Assembly: GCA_026724425.1 (NCBI GenBank) | Contig: JAIUCV010000019.1 | Span: forward strand, 8,801,280 to 8,865,279 | From: Erythrophleum ivorense | Taxonomy: Eukaryota > Streptophyta > Magnoliopsida > Fabales > Fabaceae | Length of the DNA stretch: 64,000 nt | Direction of reading: 5' to 3' | Shown here: positions 49,101 through 60,183 of the stretch, piece by piece | Layout of the letters: the number at the start of each line of letters is the position of its first letter | Numbering within the stretch: the first letter of the stretch is position 1 | Notes under the pieces: model-generated | The model's input: the letters and a program-made list of their open reading frames with translations, nothing else | The model's database searches: none | What the model was told of the DNA's origin: nothing | Program-made: the position numbers and the translations under genes

Positions 49101-50217
49101 ATTTTCGAACATTTTCTGCCATGCTGTTAAATATCGACAAGCTGGGGTTTTCGACCTCATCCATGGGCTTCGCTTCAAGGATGTAGTGGCAACAAACAGA
49201 GATATAGATGGGAATACCTTGCTACATGTGGCAGCCAAATTGGCTCCTGCTTCCTTTCTTAACTGCATCTATGGACCAACATTACAAATGCAAAGAGAAC
49301 TGCAATGGTTCAAGGTTAGAAAAGAATGCATTCATTTGTGTCTTCATCTTTTATATGAATTATATAATAATTAAATATTAAATATTAAATATTGCATAAA
49401 GTAATCAATTAATTACAGTGTGTCTGTAAGTATCATATTCCAAAATGGTCCCTCATGAGATTTCACTTTCTTCTTTAGTGCCATTTTGAATGTTCTAGAA
49501 TTATTTGAGGCAGTATAGATGAAAGTAAATCTCATGAAACATTGTTCTAAAATACAATGCTTTTGAAGGCAATTAAATGGGATTAACTCTTTGGAATAAA
49601 TGCAGGAGGTGGACAACCTAGTACCTCCTACTATTAAAGTAGCTCAAAACAGCGATGGCATGACAGCTGATGAATTATTTAGAGAAAGCCACAAAGGGTT
49701 AATGAAGGAAGGAGAGAAATGGATAAAGGGCACAGCATCTTCTTGTTCTGTTGTTGGTGCTCTAGTTATCACCATCATGTTTTCTACAGCTTTTGCTGTT
49801 CCAGGAGGAAATGATCAGAATTCTGGCTACCCATTATTTTTAAAACAGCCATTTTTTAAGCTTTTCATATTCTCAACTATATTATCACTCTTCTCTTCAT
49901 CAACTTCTGTTCTAATATTTCTTGGAATCCTAACCTCTCACTATTCAGCAGAATATTTCCTCAAATCCTTACCTACAAAGTTGATTTTAGGCCTTTCTTC
50001 ACTTTTCATCTCTATTACAACCATGGAAATGGCCTTTCTTTCTACCATTTATCTCATGCTGAAGCATACAAACTACTCATGGGGTCTCCTTCCTATTATT
50101 ATACTTGCAAGTGTTCCAATATTCCTCTTTGTGCTGCAACAATTCCCTCTTCTTCTTAATACCATTTTTTCTACGTATGCACACATCTTTAATAGGAAAG
50201 TGGAGTTATGGCCATGA
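44558..50217 (+). CDS. Ankyrin-repeat/PGG-domain membrane protein (ACD6/ITN1-like), complete five-exon model
   Basis: Proposed exons are 44558-44621, 46171-46638, 46748-46897, 48899-49314 and 49606-50217. All have GT-AG borders, phases match throughout (1,1,1,0), and they total 1710 nt or 569 residues. Residues 22-227 carry ankyrin repeats, with GKTALHVAALFGHVNMVEEL as the clearest unit. Residues 228-366 carry a degenerate ankyrin region ending GNTLLHVAAKLAP. Residues 367-569 carry the PGG domain: PGG at about 432-434 just after a first membrane segment (413-431), then segments near 451-475, 492-518 and 528-550. The family is plant-specific and membrane-bound, and members affect salicylate-linked defence and stress responses. 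Intron 3 is about 2 kb and contains the start of the segmental duplication. Doubtful points are the short first exon (proline-rich, 21 residues) and the possibility of an extra exon in intron 3, since relatives usually have more linker sequence there. Confidence 0.75.
44676..45001. repeat. Tandem duplication in intron 1 with AT/GT microsatellites
   Basis: A block beginning ttaagaataatattgatttt at about 44679 and ending in tatatatgtgtgtgtgtg (about 44801) recurs from about 44840 to 45001 with small changes. Both copies end in an (AT)n(GT)n run, so the microsatellite was duplicated along with the block or lies at its border. Confidence 0.7.
46070..46134. repeat. Alternating purine-pyrimidine tract (AT)n(GT)n(GC)n just before exon 2
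   Basis: About 65 bp of AT, then GT, then GC dinucleotides ends 36 bp before the exon 2 acceptor (ttgcag, 46165-46170). The GC-rich part has one break in alternation (gccg). It is a compound microsatellite with the composition of Z-DNA-forming sequence. Confidence 0.85.
46171..46897 (+). CDS. Exons 2-3 of the ankyrin/PGG gene: N-terminal ankyrin repeats
   Basis: Exon 2 follows acceptor ctatttgcag and runs to the donor cggtacgt. It encodes DSLYEAICANNW (the usual start of the ankyrin region in this family), then repeats around TALHVAALFGHVNMVEEL and GNTSILIATFTGV. Exon 3 (46748-46897) starts after gctaaatag and encodes IVLDLLQRCEELLFV and the family-typical SELVFWKRLIYS. If exon 3 were not spliced at ctgttagt, translation would end two codons later at TAG (46900-46902), so splicing there decides whether a full protein is made. 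Confidence 0.8.
48899..50217 (+). CDS. Exons 4-5 of the ankyrin/PGG gene: C-terminal ankyrin region and PGG membrane domain
   Basis: Exon 4 (48899-49314) reads IKKIHDLKLLHAQ, a conserved lead-in of this family, then FADALFLAAKEGNVEFVF and GNTLLHVAAKLAP. It joins in phase 0 over a 291-bp intron to exon 5 (49606-50217, EVDNLVPP to NRKVELWP, stop TGA). Compared with 19019-20330 there are by eye about 22 amino-acid-changing and 12 silent codon differences and no indels. Changes are densest in the ankyrin exon (16 of the 22), while the membrane domain is nearly unchanged. Confidence 0.9.
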
Positions 50218-52770
50218 AATGTATATGTAATTGATGTCCCACTATGTCTCCTGTTATTTTAATAATTAAGATGTTTCTTGTCAGTCACACAGATATGGTA
50301 AGGAATAAATTAATTACTATTATTACCTTTGTAAGATTAAATTCAAAATTGTACAAGGGGAAACTAGCGCTAGGTGTGCTACCTTCGTCTGTTTTGCAAT
50401 TCAATGTGGCGTTGTACGTCAGAACTTCTTTTTCTGTCTGTCATGAAAAACTAAAAAAAAACTGTGCAGACATGTTAGCTTTTGCACATATTTCTACCGT
50501 TTCTCCAACTTATCACACCTCTAATACAACATGGTGTAAGGCAAAAGGTCCCCGAGTGCCATTAACAGCTCGAGGAACAAGGCACTAACCATAATTGTTC
50601 ATGTGAAGAAAAGCACTGAACTATAGGAAAGGAAGAAAAATGGCACATAGACAAAGCACACTTAACTATGACTCAATTAATTTAGCATAACATTATATAC
50701 AAAACTAGGAAACTCAAAAAAGAAAAGGGGAAAAAAAGGCAATTTAGACAAATCTATAAGTGATGGAAAAAAGTGTGAAAAAAACATAGATTCTTCACAA
50801 CCCTTAAAGCAAAGTGCAACAACCTAAATTAATAACAGAAAACAAAAGTACAGAACATCATTAGAATCATATAGTTCTCACCACTTTCATCTACAAATAT
50901 TTACATATGTTCATTTGGTACTTCAAAGGGAGAGAGCACGTTTTGTCCATCTCCAACAGAAGGAAAACAAATATATCAATATATCAAACAATGTATAGTG
51001 TTTATTTCAATTTTCTACTTCATATTCTTATGGCAGGGTGTTTTTTGGTAATAGACTAGTAGTTCATCTATAGAAGTAAATAGCTGAGAAACTTGTATTA
51101 TACTATTCTATCAACTATCATATATCGGGATCGGATATAGCAATTGATAGACAAGAAGAACCTTAGGGAGGAGAGAGAGAATCTTATTCAAGCATTGAAG
51201 CAACATGGGAGTAATAGCCTAGAGATGGTATAAAGCAGTGGGGAGCTTGTGTGGAGCTTTGCAATATGTGAGTGACCATGCTAAGTATGATCTTGAATGA
51301 CCATTGTATCATTAGTATTGGAGGGAGTTTTATTTATACATTCCTTGAGAGTAAACTAGTGATAGTAATTAAATCAAATGACATCATGGAGCCATATATA
51401 AGTTTATTGCTCACAGCAATTTGTCATTCTCAATTGTTCCAAGTCGTATTATTTAAATCAATTAATTGTATCAATTTATTGTATCTTACTTATTGAATTG
51501 TGATTGTAGAATTCTTTGGATTTTAGTAAAGTGGATTGGACTATTTTAGACTCATAAAATTTTGAACCTATAAGGCACTCATAACATATATATAGTAGTA
51601 AAAATGTTCAAATGAAATTAATTTTTTTAATAAACACTTAATTTCCTAAATCATTACATTGTTTGCCTTCAATTCAACAAGCTAAAATGAAGACACAACC
51701 AACATTAGCTAAATAAGAAGTTTTCCATCTCAGATTCTCAGTAATGAGATGACATTGGTAGGCTACCAAGATGTGTTAGTAGTTACACCATTTTTTAAAC
51801 TTCAATTTTTTGCTTTAGGAACCTTCATGATGGTGAATCACCTGATTCGGTTGTTGTTTGCTGTTTACTCAATAATGTTCATCTTATAATTAAAAAGGTT
51901 GAAATTAGGTAAAATACTTGTTCTTAATCCAGAAAACATTTTTTATCATCTCCTCATAATCCCTAATTTTCCTTTTCCCTTTGTTTACTGAGGGAGGATT
52001 TTTTACACTCCATCCTTGTGTTTTTCTCTTTCTTTTTTTTTCTCCCTTTTCTTGACAAACCAAAAATCTAAAATGGATGAATCAAGGTAAAACATCATCA
52101 AGTTTCTTTTTCTTTTTTAAAAATGCTATAGCCACTATATCTTATAATTTTTAAATAATGACCATTATCAATAAAATAATCCATTTTGTAAATATATGCT
52201 CAATAGTGGTGGAATCTATTGATTAGAGAGGGATAATACACAAACATGCCTCATGCCATCTTGAAACCCTTTGAATAGAGGCGAAGTTCACTTATAATTG
52301 GTATAATTGACAAAGGAACTATGAAAAATTAAACAGCATGAAGAGGAAGATGGAAAGGAAGAGTAGCAGCATACAACAATGTCGTTAAAAAACTTATTAT
52401 CCATAAGGCTGCCATGAACGTGACAACCTTCGAATTCCTAGTATTAACAATAGAGTGACTAGTAGAATGATTGATCAAAATAGAATTCAAAAACAGAGTA
52501 TAGAATTAGTATAGACAAAGACAAATATTGTGACATGCGAGATTGGGCGGATTTCCAGCAAAGTCAGAAGATATAGCCCGAAACCAGTAATGCATTCTCC
52601 AACGTTGCTCGATTCACTTACTCTTCATCTAAGGTCTAAGTCTTGAAGAAAAAATTTTGACGATGTAGCTAAGAAAATGATCAAGAGACTTTACCTCGGG
52701 TTCAACAAAATTCAAAGCAAACTTAGGTCTCCAAAGTAGATCATGTGAATTAAGACTATCTTCACTGCTC
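50218..52770. other. 3' flank of the ankyrin/PGG gene and duplicated non-coding DNA
   Basis: Aligns with 20331-23427 but lacks the MITE of copy 1: the empty site caattgatagac is at 51141-51152. No additional gene is supported. Confidence 0.5.
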
Positions 52771-53127
52771 TAGACAACCTCAAAACCAAAAGGTTTATGT
52801 GACCACAAGAACAACAGATCTATACAACCTCAGAAACAATGGTTTGCAAGACCCCAGAATCAACAGGTTTACATGACCTTAGAAACAAGAAGTCTATGCA
52901 ACCTCAAAAGCAAAATGTTTACACAACTTTAGAAACAATGGTTTACTCGACCACAGAAACAAGTCCACGTGACCTCTGCTACAAATGGTCTACGTGACCT
53001 CAAAGATAATAGATCCTCGTGGCCAAAGGAATAAATGATCTATGCGACCTCAAAGGCAATAGGTTTGCACAATCTAAGTAACAAATGGTTTGCACGACCT
53101 CAACTACAACGTATCTACGCGATCTTA
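52771..53127. repeat. Degenerate tandem repeat, about 29-bp unit (copy 2)
   Basis: Partner of the array at 23428-23780. Unit words include ggtttatgtgaccac, ggtttgcaagacccc, agtctatgcaacctc and ggtctacgtgacctc. Confidence 0.7.
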
Positions 53128-53289
53128 ATTCTAGCAAGACTATACGAAGTAGCGACACTTAGCAGTCAATGTAAGGGAAAAGAAGCAAAGAAACCAAAAT
53201 TGCAACAACAATGCTAAAAAGATTAAAGCTGGAACCAAAGCAACTGAAAAAAAGAAAAAGCCATTGTCATAAATAAATCAAAGGTACGC

Positions 53290-55100
53290 AATTGTCATTT
53301 CCATCTATTTAACTGAAATGTACAAAGGATAAGTACAGAAGAAGGGAAGAATCCTACAACTACTACAACAAAGCTAGGACAATTAATCCTAAGCCTTAGG
53401 CCGCTCATCGTCAGCACAGACATCTCCCTTGACCTCGCTTTCCTCCTCCTTAAACGTAGCATTAGAATCCATCAAATTGAACTCATAGTCTCCTCGCTCA
53501 CAATCAAATTATAAAATCTGTAGCAATGATCATGAAATCATCTGTGATGAAACCTTTGAACCATCTTACGGCAACCCCCACACTCACTCTGGCGTCACTC
53601 AAACCCTTTAAATAGGCATGCTCCACGAAGTCTAGATAGTAACACAGAATCTTACCGCAAAGGCGACCACATTCAGTACTCAACTTAGCGACTCCTAAGA
53701 CCTAGGATCCCTATCACACTGCCTGGCAACCACAATAAATAAAGTCTTGAGGTTGCCAACGCAGAAGAACCCCTTGGACTGGGATTCGAAGCAACTCCCC
53801 TGACCTCAACCCTCTCAGCAGGGGAATCATCCTCCACAGCAACTTCATCCCCATCATCAAGGATCTTCACCATCTGCATACCTGACCATGACCTTCGTGT
53901 GACTTACGTGCATGCACATTGGAAGACCGAGATGCTATGCCAACATAAATCAACAAGATCGGTGCCATCCTTCTCCCTCAGCTTTTTTATGTCATAACCA
54001 ACATCCCTAGCACACCATTGCAGAAGGGAAATGAACCACCACGATTTTTGTCTTGTGCGTATAAGCATCACTTGGACCACCCTACAAACCTTGTGAAGTC
54101 ATTCTTAAAAAGACATCATCCTAACTTGGCTTCAATTGGGAACATGCCCTTAATTAAATTTATCCAATAGTATGTAATGAGGGGACTTATGCTGTGCCAA
54201 TTTTGTCTTTAATTAGAGAACTTTATTATTATTATTTTTCCATGGGATCAGATGATATAATTAAATAACAACTTGTTTATCCCTTCATCTAACTCAATTT
54301 GATTTATGCAAACTGAGAGATTAATTACCTTATAAAATAGCTTAACATGATTACATTACTTATTTGTGTGCATATGGTGTAATCTTTAATTTAATTGCAC
54401 GGTTTATCGTGGGCACTTCGCACTGACACTGACATGTGTTATGAATAGCATTTGAATTAAATAATGTGACCTTACATCATAACAAGTATATTAGTAATTA
54501 CAAGTAATAAATTCGAGTATTTGAGTGTCAATCCCACAAGAAACCTAGTGACAATTGGTTACCTGGCCATGGGAAGTTAAGCTTCAATGGAGTTAATTAA
54601 GTTAGTTTAAACTAGTGCCCTAACTAATCTAATCGCTAGTAAACAACCTTAGGTAAGATTAATCTGACTATCCTAAAAAGAACAGATTCAAATGGAGATA
54701 GTGCTCTAGACACCTATAATCAACAAAAGTGGTTTAGAAAATGCTTCCTAATGTATCTTGACTTCATATTGATTAGAGATTGATTAATTGGTGGCCAAAT
54801 TGTTGAAGATCCTATCAAATACCTTAATTTACCTAGATCCTAGTGTGGTGTAACAATTCTTACAAATTGCCTACACTCACTATTCTCCAAATGAATAGTG
54901 ATCAAGTCATAAGAACACGAGTGGTTAGCCTAGTAACCAATGCATCTCACTAATCAGCCTACAATCCATAATTATTAGTCCTCTAAGGTTAATCAACATT
55001 GAGACAGTAAGCCAATTCATAAGAAAAGCCTCTATATAAAGTATCTCTCTTGACTTTCCCAGGACACCTCCCTACTTTATCCTTTTGCAAGTGCATTCCT
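53290..55100 (-). mobile_element. Unclassified retroelement-like DNA, decayed (copy 2)
   Basis: Partner of 23950-25704. A minus-strand frame at 53685-53879 (with the acidic run ILDDGDEVAVEDDSPAERVE) is longer here than in copy 1, but I cannot assign it. The block at 54680-54790 (tgcttcctaatgtatcttgac) also occurs inverted at 57545-57600, which marks it as mobile DNA. Confidence 0.4.
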
Positions 55101-55353
55101 ATAGAGACTCTATTTACCATATTCATGGAACACCTGGGACTTTCATAACCAATGAATACATTAAATTGTGATTTATAGTTAATCTAACTAATTAAATTAT
55201 CCATTAACTCAATTAAGATGCTTAGGAACAGTAAAAAAACAAGTGTAATTCAATCAAGGCAGTAGAAGTAAAAACAAATGTAATCACACAAATCAATCAA
55301 TCAATCGAATCAAAACTTCAACATTAAGAATTAATAGATCTAAAGTCAAAAAA

Positions 55354-55993
55354 CATTTCTAGATCAAAATTAACCAAACAAAATGTAATATAAAAATCAA
55401 AAGAGTCAAATGACATAATAGAGGAAGAACACATTGAATCCACAAGATTTATGAATTACAATTCAAGAATGATTACCTTGAGTAGATTTAACCAAACACT
55501 TGATTTCTTTAAGGAATCTTCACTCTCCTATCCAAACCCTAGCAAAGCACACCTCTCACACCACTCTCTAAGCCTACAAAACGTGAAAGATACCAAAAAA
55601 CTTCTAAGCTTTTCGCCCAAGACTCATGTTGTCAAATCCCTGATCCCGTTGTTGCTGATTAGTGATTCGTCATGATGAGTGAGTAGAGAATGCTCTCTAG
55701 AATTTATACCAGAGCCATCTCACCACGGCCAACATATGCTTCTTGTCACAGCCAGTATTGTAGAATCAAGCCTCTTCAACAAGCTTTTGCAATTCAGTCC
55801 CTCAACATTTATTTGTTTACAAAATAGTCCTACAAAACAACAAAATTGAACTAAGATAAGAAATTAACAAATTAAACTAAAATTAAAGTAATTAAAACTA
55901 TCATAACTACATGATATAAACAAAGCTTCAAGAATACAAAGAACACAAAATAAGCCACACAACTTGGAGGATTCAAGTGAAGATGAAAATTTT
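55354..55993. other. Segment present only in duplication copy 2 (about 640 bp)
   Basis: In copy 1 the flanks are joined directly (gtcaaaaaatattatcgcac, 26456-26475). Both edges are A-rich, no target duplication or terminal repeat is visible, and the segment reads as continuous with its retroelement-like surroundings. A deletion in copy 1 through short A-rich homology is therefore likelier than an insertion in copy 2. It includes a frame at 55451-55675 that I do not recognise. Confidence 0.6.
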
Positions 55994-56788
55994 AAAATTA
56001 TTACACTTCAGTCCTAAAATTGGGAGTTTAAGTGGAATTAGCCTCTAATTACATCACAAGACCAATATTTCAAAAACAAAGCATTTTATGATGTAAAAGA
56101 GCCTAAAAGTAATGGAAAACTTTGATAAGTCCTATGAAAGCACAAATAAAATTAGTTCAAAATAGAATTATGACACCCCCAAACTTCACATTTTACTTAT
56201 CCTCAAGTAAAAACAAATGAAAATTTCAAAAACATTAATCACTCTATCTAATAGTTGAAAGTCCTTGCTGTATTGGATTCATGATTCAACATATTTCTTG
56301 TATCAATCAATATGCATGATAAGAAAAATAAGGAGTAAACAAAAGTTTCACAATCAAGAAGACTAATGAAAACCTTTCTAACTCATGAATGTGTTTTTTG
56401 TGTGTGTGTGTGTTTGTGTTGTTTAACCATGCAATAGTCTAAAGTCAAATTTTAAATAAGAATGTGCTCATTAACTAGTAAGATCATCTATCCCTTAAGA
56501 GTTTCATATGCTTAGTTTTCATCTCCCTCTCCACTAATGTAGATCTCCTAAAACTCATGGATCAATAGGTCTTTACTAGCTTGTAATGGGACCATGGTTT
56601 ATTGGGTATCACAAACAAATAGCATGGGACATAATGTGTAAGTTCAAGAGAGTACATTAAGCCTATAAGAAGAAAAAAACTCTCTTACTCACTCAATTTC
56701 CCCTTCTTTTTTTCCACTCTTCACCCTAAATGCATTTCTTTTCTTCTCAATGAAAATAAACACTTAAACTTCTTTAAAATTCTTGACA

Positions 56789-56793
56789 TATAA
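56789..56793. other. Empty target site of solo LTR D
   Basis: tcttgacaTATAAacttgggg here corresponds to tcttgacaTATAC plus the LTR plus TATACacttgggg at 27238-30926. One copy of the pentamer is present with a single base change. Confidence 0.85.
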
Positions 56794-57076
56794 ACTTGGG
56801 GTCTTGTGCTTTGCACAATATTATTATTATTATTATTTAATCCTCTTACCTCATCATCAAATGTTACAAGTCTATCAAGGGAGACTTAAGGAAACAACCA
56901 ACATAACATTTGGCTATTTTCACAACAAAATAGAGCACGTCTCACAAGAAAACAACAGAAGTCCATAATCTCACCCAGTTATACCCATATTTTTGAATAA
57001 ATCTTCAATCATACCACTTATGATCACCTTATTCACCCTCATATATCCTTTCCAAAGCAAGAAACAAAATACACTT

Positions 57077-57750
57077 AATAATACCTCTTGAAAAAGGTTA
57101 AAACTCTGTTTTTCAGGCTAGGTTATCAAATGTAGGTATATAGAAAAGACTTTAATGTAGTCACCAATTAACCATGGGCAATGTGTTTAATGAAAAATTT
57201 GAAAGGTATATTTACAGCAATGCACCTCTTAATTTGAAAGCTTAGCTATAAACATAGCCAAGGGAAGTTGTAGAAGATGCACTAAAAATAGGCTAATCAG
57301 AGAAAGCAACTTGATGCACAATGAACATCAACATTGCTAAAATTAATCTGTGGTATAAGTTATTGGAGAGATACATTTGTAGGAAGTTAACTTCTAATAA
57401 TCCTATGGCCAAATCCTTTGTTAATCCAGTAATTAGGTAGGGTAATACCAAGATTGCGAGAAGTGTAATTGCCTGATAATTCTATGGCCAAATCCATTGG
57501 AGAATCTATAAGGAACTTCAACAACATAGAGTTGCCAACTAATCAACCTTTAATCAACATGGAATCAAGATACCTTAGGAAGCATTTTCTAAATCCTTTT
57601 GTTGAGTCTAGGTGTCTAGATTAATACCTCCATTTAAGTCTTTTCTTAGGTTTAAAATTTAAGTTAGCTAGATTAATTTCACCTAAGTTTATTTGCTAGA
57701 CTAACTCAACTAATCCTTTTAAAAGTCAATTCCACATGGTTAAGTTACCA
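57077..57750. mobile_element. Decayed DNA with an inverted retroelement block
   Basis: The part 57530-57745 is the reverse complement of the block at about 54600-54800 and 25240-25440 (aggaagcattttctaaat, ggtgtctaga). The remainder (57077-57500) was not identified. Confidence 0.45.
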
Positions 57751-58715
57751 ATTCAAGATGAAATCAAAACAATAAAAGAAGAAATACAATAGTCAAAAAA
57801 GAAAGATGCTGGTTTAGAATTAGATATCCTAATAATAATGGGAACTCAGTACATAAATAAGAACAAAACAATAGGAAATGAAGATAATAATTCAGAATAC
57901 CTAGAAGAGGAAGAAAGGCTTTTAAACCTAATATCAAGAGTACAAGTGCACAAATGGTATTGTCAAATTAGAAATTAATAATGAATTAATATAAAAATAG
58001 TAGCATTATTTGACCCAAGAATAGATATGAATTGTATACAACAAGGATTAATACCAATCCGATATTATGAAAAAAACTAAAGAACAGTTAAGTAATACAA
58101 ATGGATCAAAGCTTTAAATAAATTCAAGCTATCAAAAGTAAGTATATGTAACAATAAAATAGTTTTAAAACTTCCTTTGTATTAGTAAAAAAAATATTAA
58201 TGAACCTATTATTTTAGGAACTCCCTTTTTAACATTAATATACCCCTTTAGAGTAATAGAAAAAGAAATAACTACAAAAATATAAGAAAAGAAACATGTT
58301 TTGAATTCCTAAGAGCACCGCATGCAAAAGATATAAACTTATTAAAAAGAACTTCCATATCTAGTATTAACCGCAAAAGTAAAAGCAAAGGCAAATCAAG
58401 ATGCTCAATAAAGAAGTTTATTATAAAAGAATAGAAGAACAACTAGCTAACACTCATATGTAAACAAGGATAAAAGAAGTTCAAAATAAATTTGAAAAAT
58501 GAAATCTGTGTAGAACATCCTAGTGCATTTTGGGAAAGGAAAAGACATAGTAGATCTACTATATGAAAAAGATTTTGACGAAAGAAATATCACAACTAAA
58601 GCACAACCTATACAAATGACTAAAGAAATCTTAGAGTATTGTAAAAAGGGAATTCAGGATTTGTTAGACAAAAAATTAATCAAGCCAAGTAAATTAATAT
58701 CCAGGAAAGTGAATA
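57750..58715 (+). pseudogene. Endogenous pararetrovirus (Caulimoviridae) fragment: protease-like region and start of reverse transcriptase, broken
   Basis: Plus-strand frames resemble the polyprotein of plant pararetroviruses. A protease-like stretch is seen near 58000-58070 (VALFDPRIDMNCIQQGL), and the region leading into reverse transcriptase near 58560-58700 (TKAQPIQM, then GIQDLLDKKLIKPSK). The order protease then reverse transcriptase agrees with that family. The copy is dead: it has many in-frame stops (for example the cluster at about 57975-57985 and one near 58077), a frame change between the two regions near 58535, and loss of everything after the first part of reverse transcriptase, including the catalytic YxDD region. 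The sequence turns unrelated after about 58700. A Ty3/gypsy origin is possible but fits less well. Confidence 0.6.
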
Positions 58716-58912
58716 ATCATGCTCAAAATTCCTTTTCCTAATCAATGCAAGACAAACAAGTATGAGATCCCAAGAAAAAATATTTTGAAGTCATTCAAGG
58801 ATCAACTCAACACTTCATGTCAAGTGAGAACAAGATTACATCAAACTACATCCCAGAAGACAGCAAAATCATTTAGCTTCCAATTTCGCACAAAGTTAAA
58901 CCTGAAATGGCA

Positions 58913-59053
58913 ACATTTTAATCCCTAAAATATAGTTTCAAGACAGCAAGATCATCATAACATTTTAATCCCCAAAGTATAGCTTCAAGACAGCAAGATC
59001 ATTATAACATTTTAATGCTCAAAGTTTAGCTTTAAAACAAACAGAGCATTGTA
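58913..59053. repeat. Tandem repeat, 47-bp unit, about three copies
   Basis: acattttaatcc/gc..aaag/aatatagcttcaagacagc recurs at 58913, 58960 and 59007, spacing exactly 47 bp. A fourth, weaker unit may follow (attgtaacctattaatctctgaag near 59050-59075). Confidence 0.8.
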
Positions 59054-59753
59054 ACCTATTAATCTCTGAAGTTCAGATTTGACCCTAAAAGTGAAACACA
59101 GAGCATTAGTTGACATACTCGTACATGTTGCTTTCTCCCACATCTTAAACCCAACAACTCTGTTAACCACTTCCCATCTTTATCTTCGTTAAATGAGTTT
59201 ATAACAATCATAAGGGCAGAGCAATAACACATTCAAACTCAGAAATCAGAACATACATGCATTTTACATTACAACTGAAATAACCCTTTGAGCCATTCCC
59301 TGTCAGCAAACAAATAATGTCAAGAGTTCATGAACCCACAGTTTCAACACGCAAGACTCGAAACACAACCTTGAAGAAACACACCAAAATTCTCAAATTG
59401 ATAGCAAAGATAACTTTAACCACAAACTCATAACCAAAGAATTGAAAATGATGCCAACAATCACAACAGAGAGGGGATTTCACCAAAAGTAGTTTGCATT
59501 TCTAGAACAAAAATAAACCAATGAGCAAGGTTGCCAAATTCGTGACATTAAGTAAATTCGTAGGAGGGAAATAAACGCCTATGGTAAGAGTTTATATTTG
59601 TTAATAATTACTTATAAAATAAAATATACAAACAAAAATTTATTTAAATATATTTTAAATTATATTAATTTTTTTTAAAATTTATTTATATTTTATAATA
59701 AAAAAATTTTAATAAAATTTATATATAAATATTACTTTTGAGTTTCTTTTTAC
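59054..59753. other. Unassigned DNA
   Basis: No gene or element ends were recognised. Composition shifts from mixed (59060-59570) to strongly AT-rich (59590-59750). Confidence 0.4.
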
Positions 59754-59756
59754 CAA

Positions 59757-59957
59757 GGGCCTGTTTAGTACATGAAAAGTTAAATATTAAAAAACAAAGA
59801 TGACTTTGGAGATAAAAAATTTTTATAATATTTTTACTTTTAATAATTTAATAATAATTAATAAATAGTATCAAATAATAATTAGAGGAATAAAAATAAA
59901 ATTTCACCCAACTTTTCTTTTCTATTTTTTCCCTGCCTGGTGCAACCAAACGAGCCG
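59757..59957. mobile_element. Short MITE, about 201 bp
   Basis: The ends are gggcctgtttagtacatg and, on the other strand, cggctcgtttggttgcac. CAA occurs on both sides (59754-59756 and 59958-59960). The core is AT-rich and non-coding. The terminal style fits PIF/Harbinger-like MITEs. Confidence 0.6.
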
Positions 59958-60183
59958 CAAACTGTACTCCATCTAAGAATTTTTATTTTTTTTAAATTCA
60001 ATTTGATTTAATTATATGAAAATTTATTAAATTTGATTCAAAATACTTTAAATTAACTTTAAATTAACTGAATTTATTTAATTCCAAAGCAAATTAAATC
60101 AACTATTGAGTACGAGTTAACACGATTTTTTTTAATATAAACTTAAATTCTTTAAAATCAAAAAGTCAACCCGTTGAGTTTGG

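Larger units (their letters stand above)
47763..57076 (+). repeat. Segmental duplication, copy 2 (about 9.3 kb), likely parental
   Basis: Direct-repeat partner of 17925-31196. Its left edge lies within intron 3 of the complete gene, so the gene continues across it, which makes this the likelier ancestral position. Uninterrupted target sites exist here for the two MITEs and solo LTR found in copy 1 (at 51144, 55101 and 56789). Confidence 0.9.
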
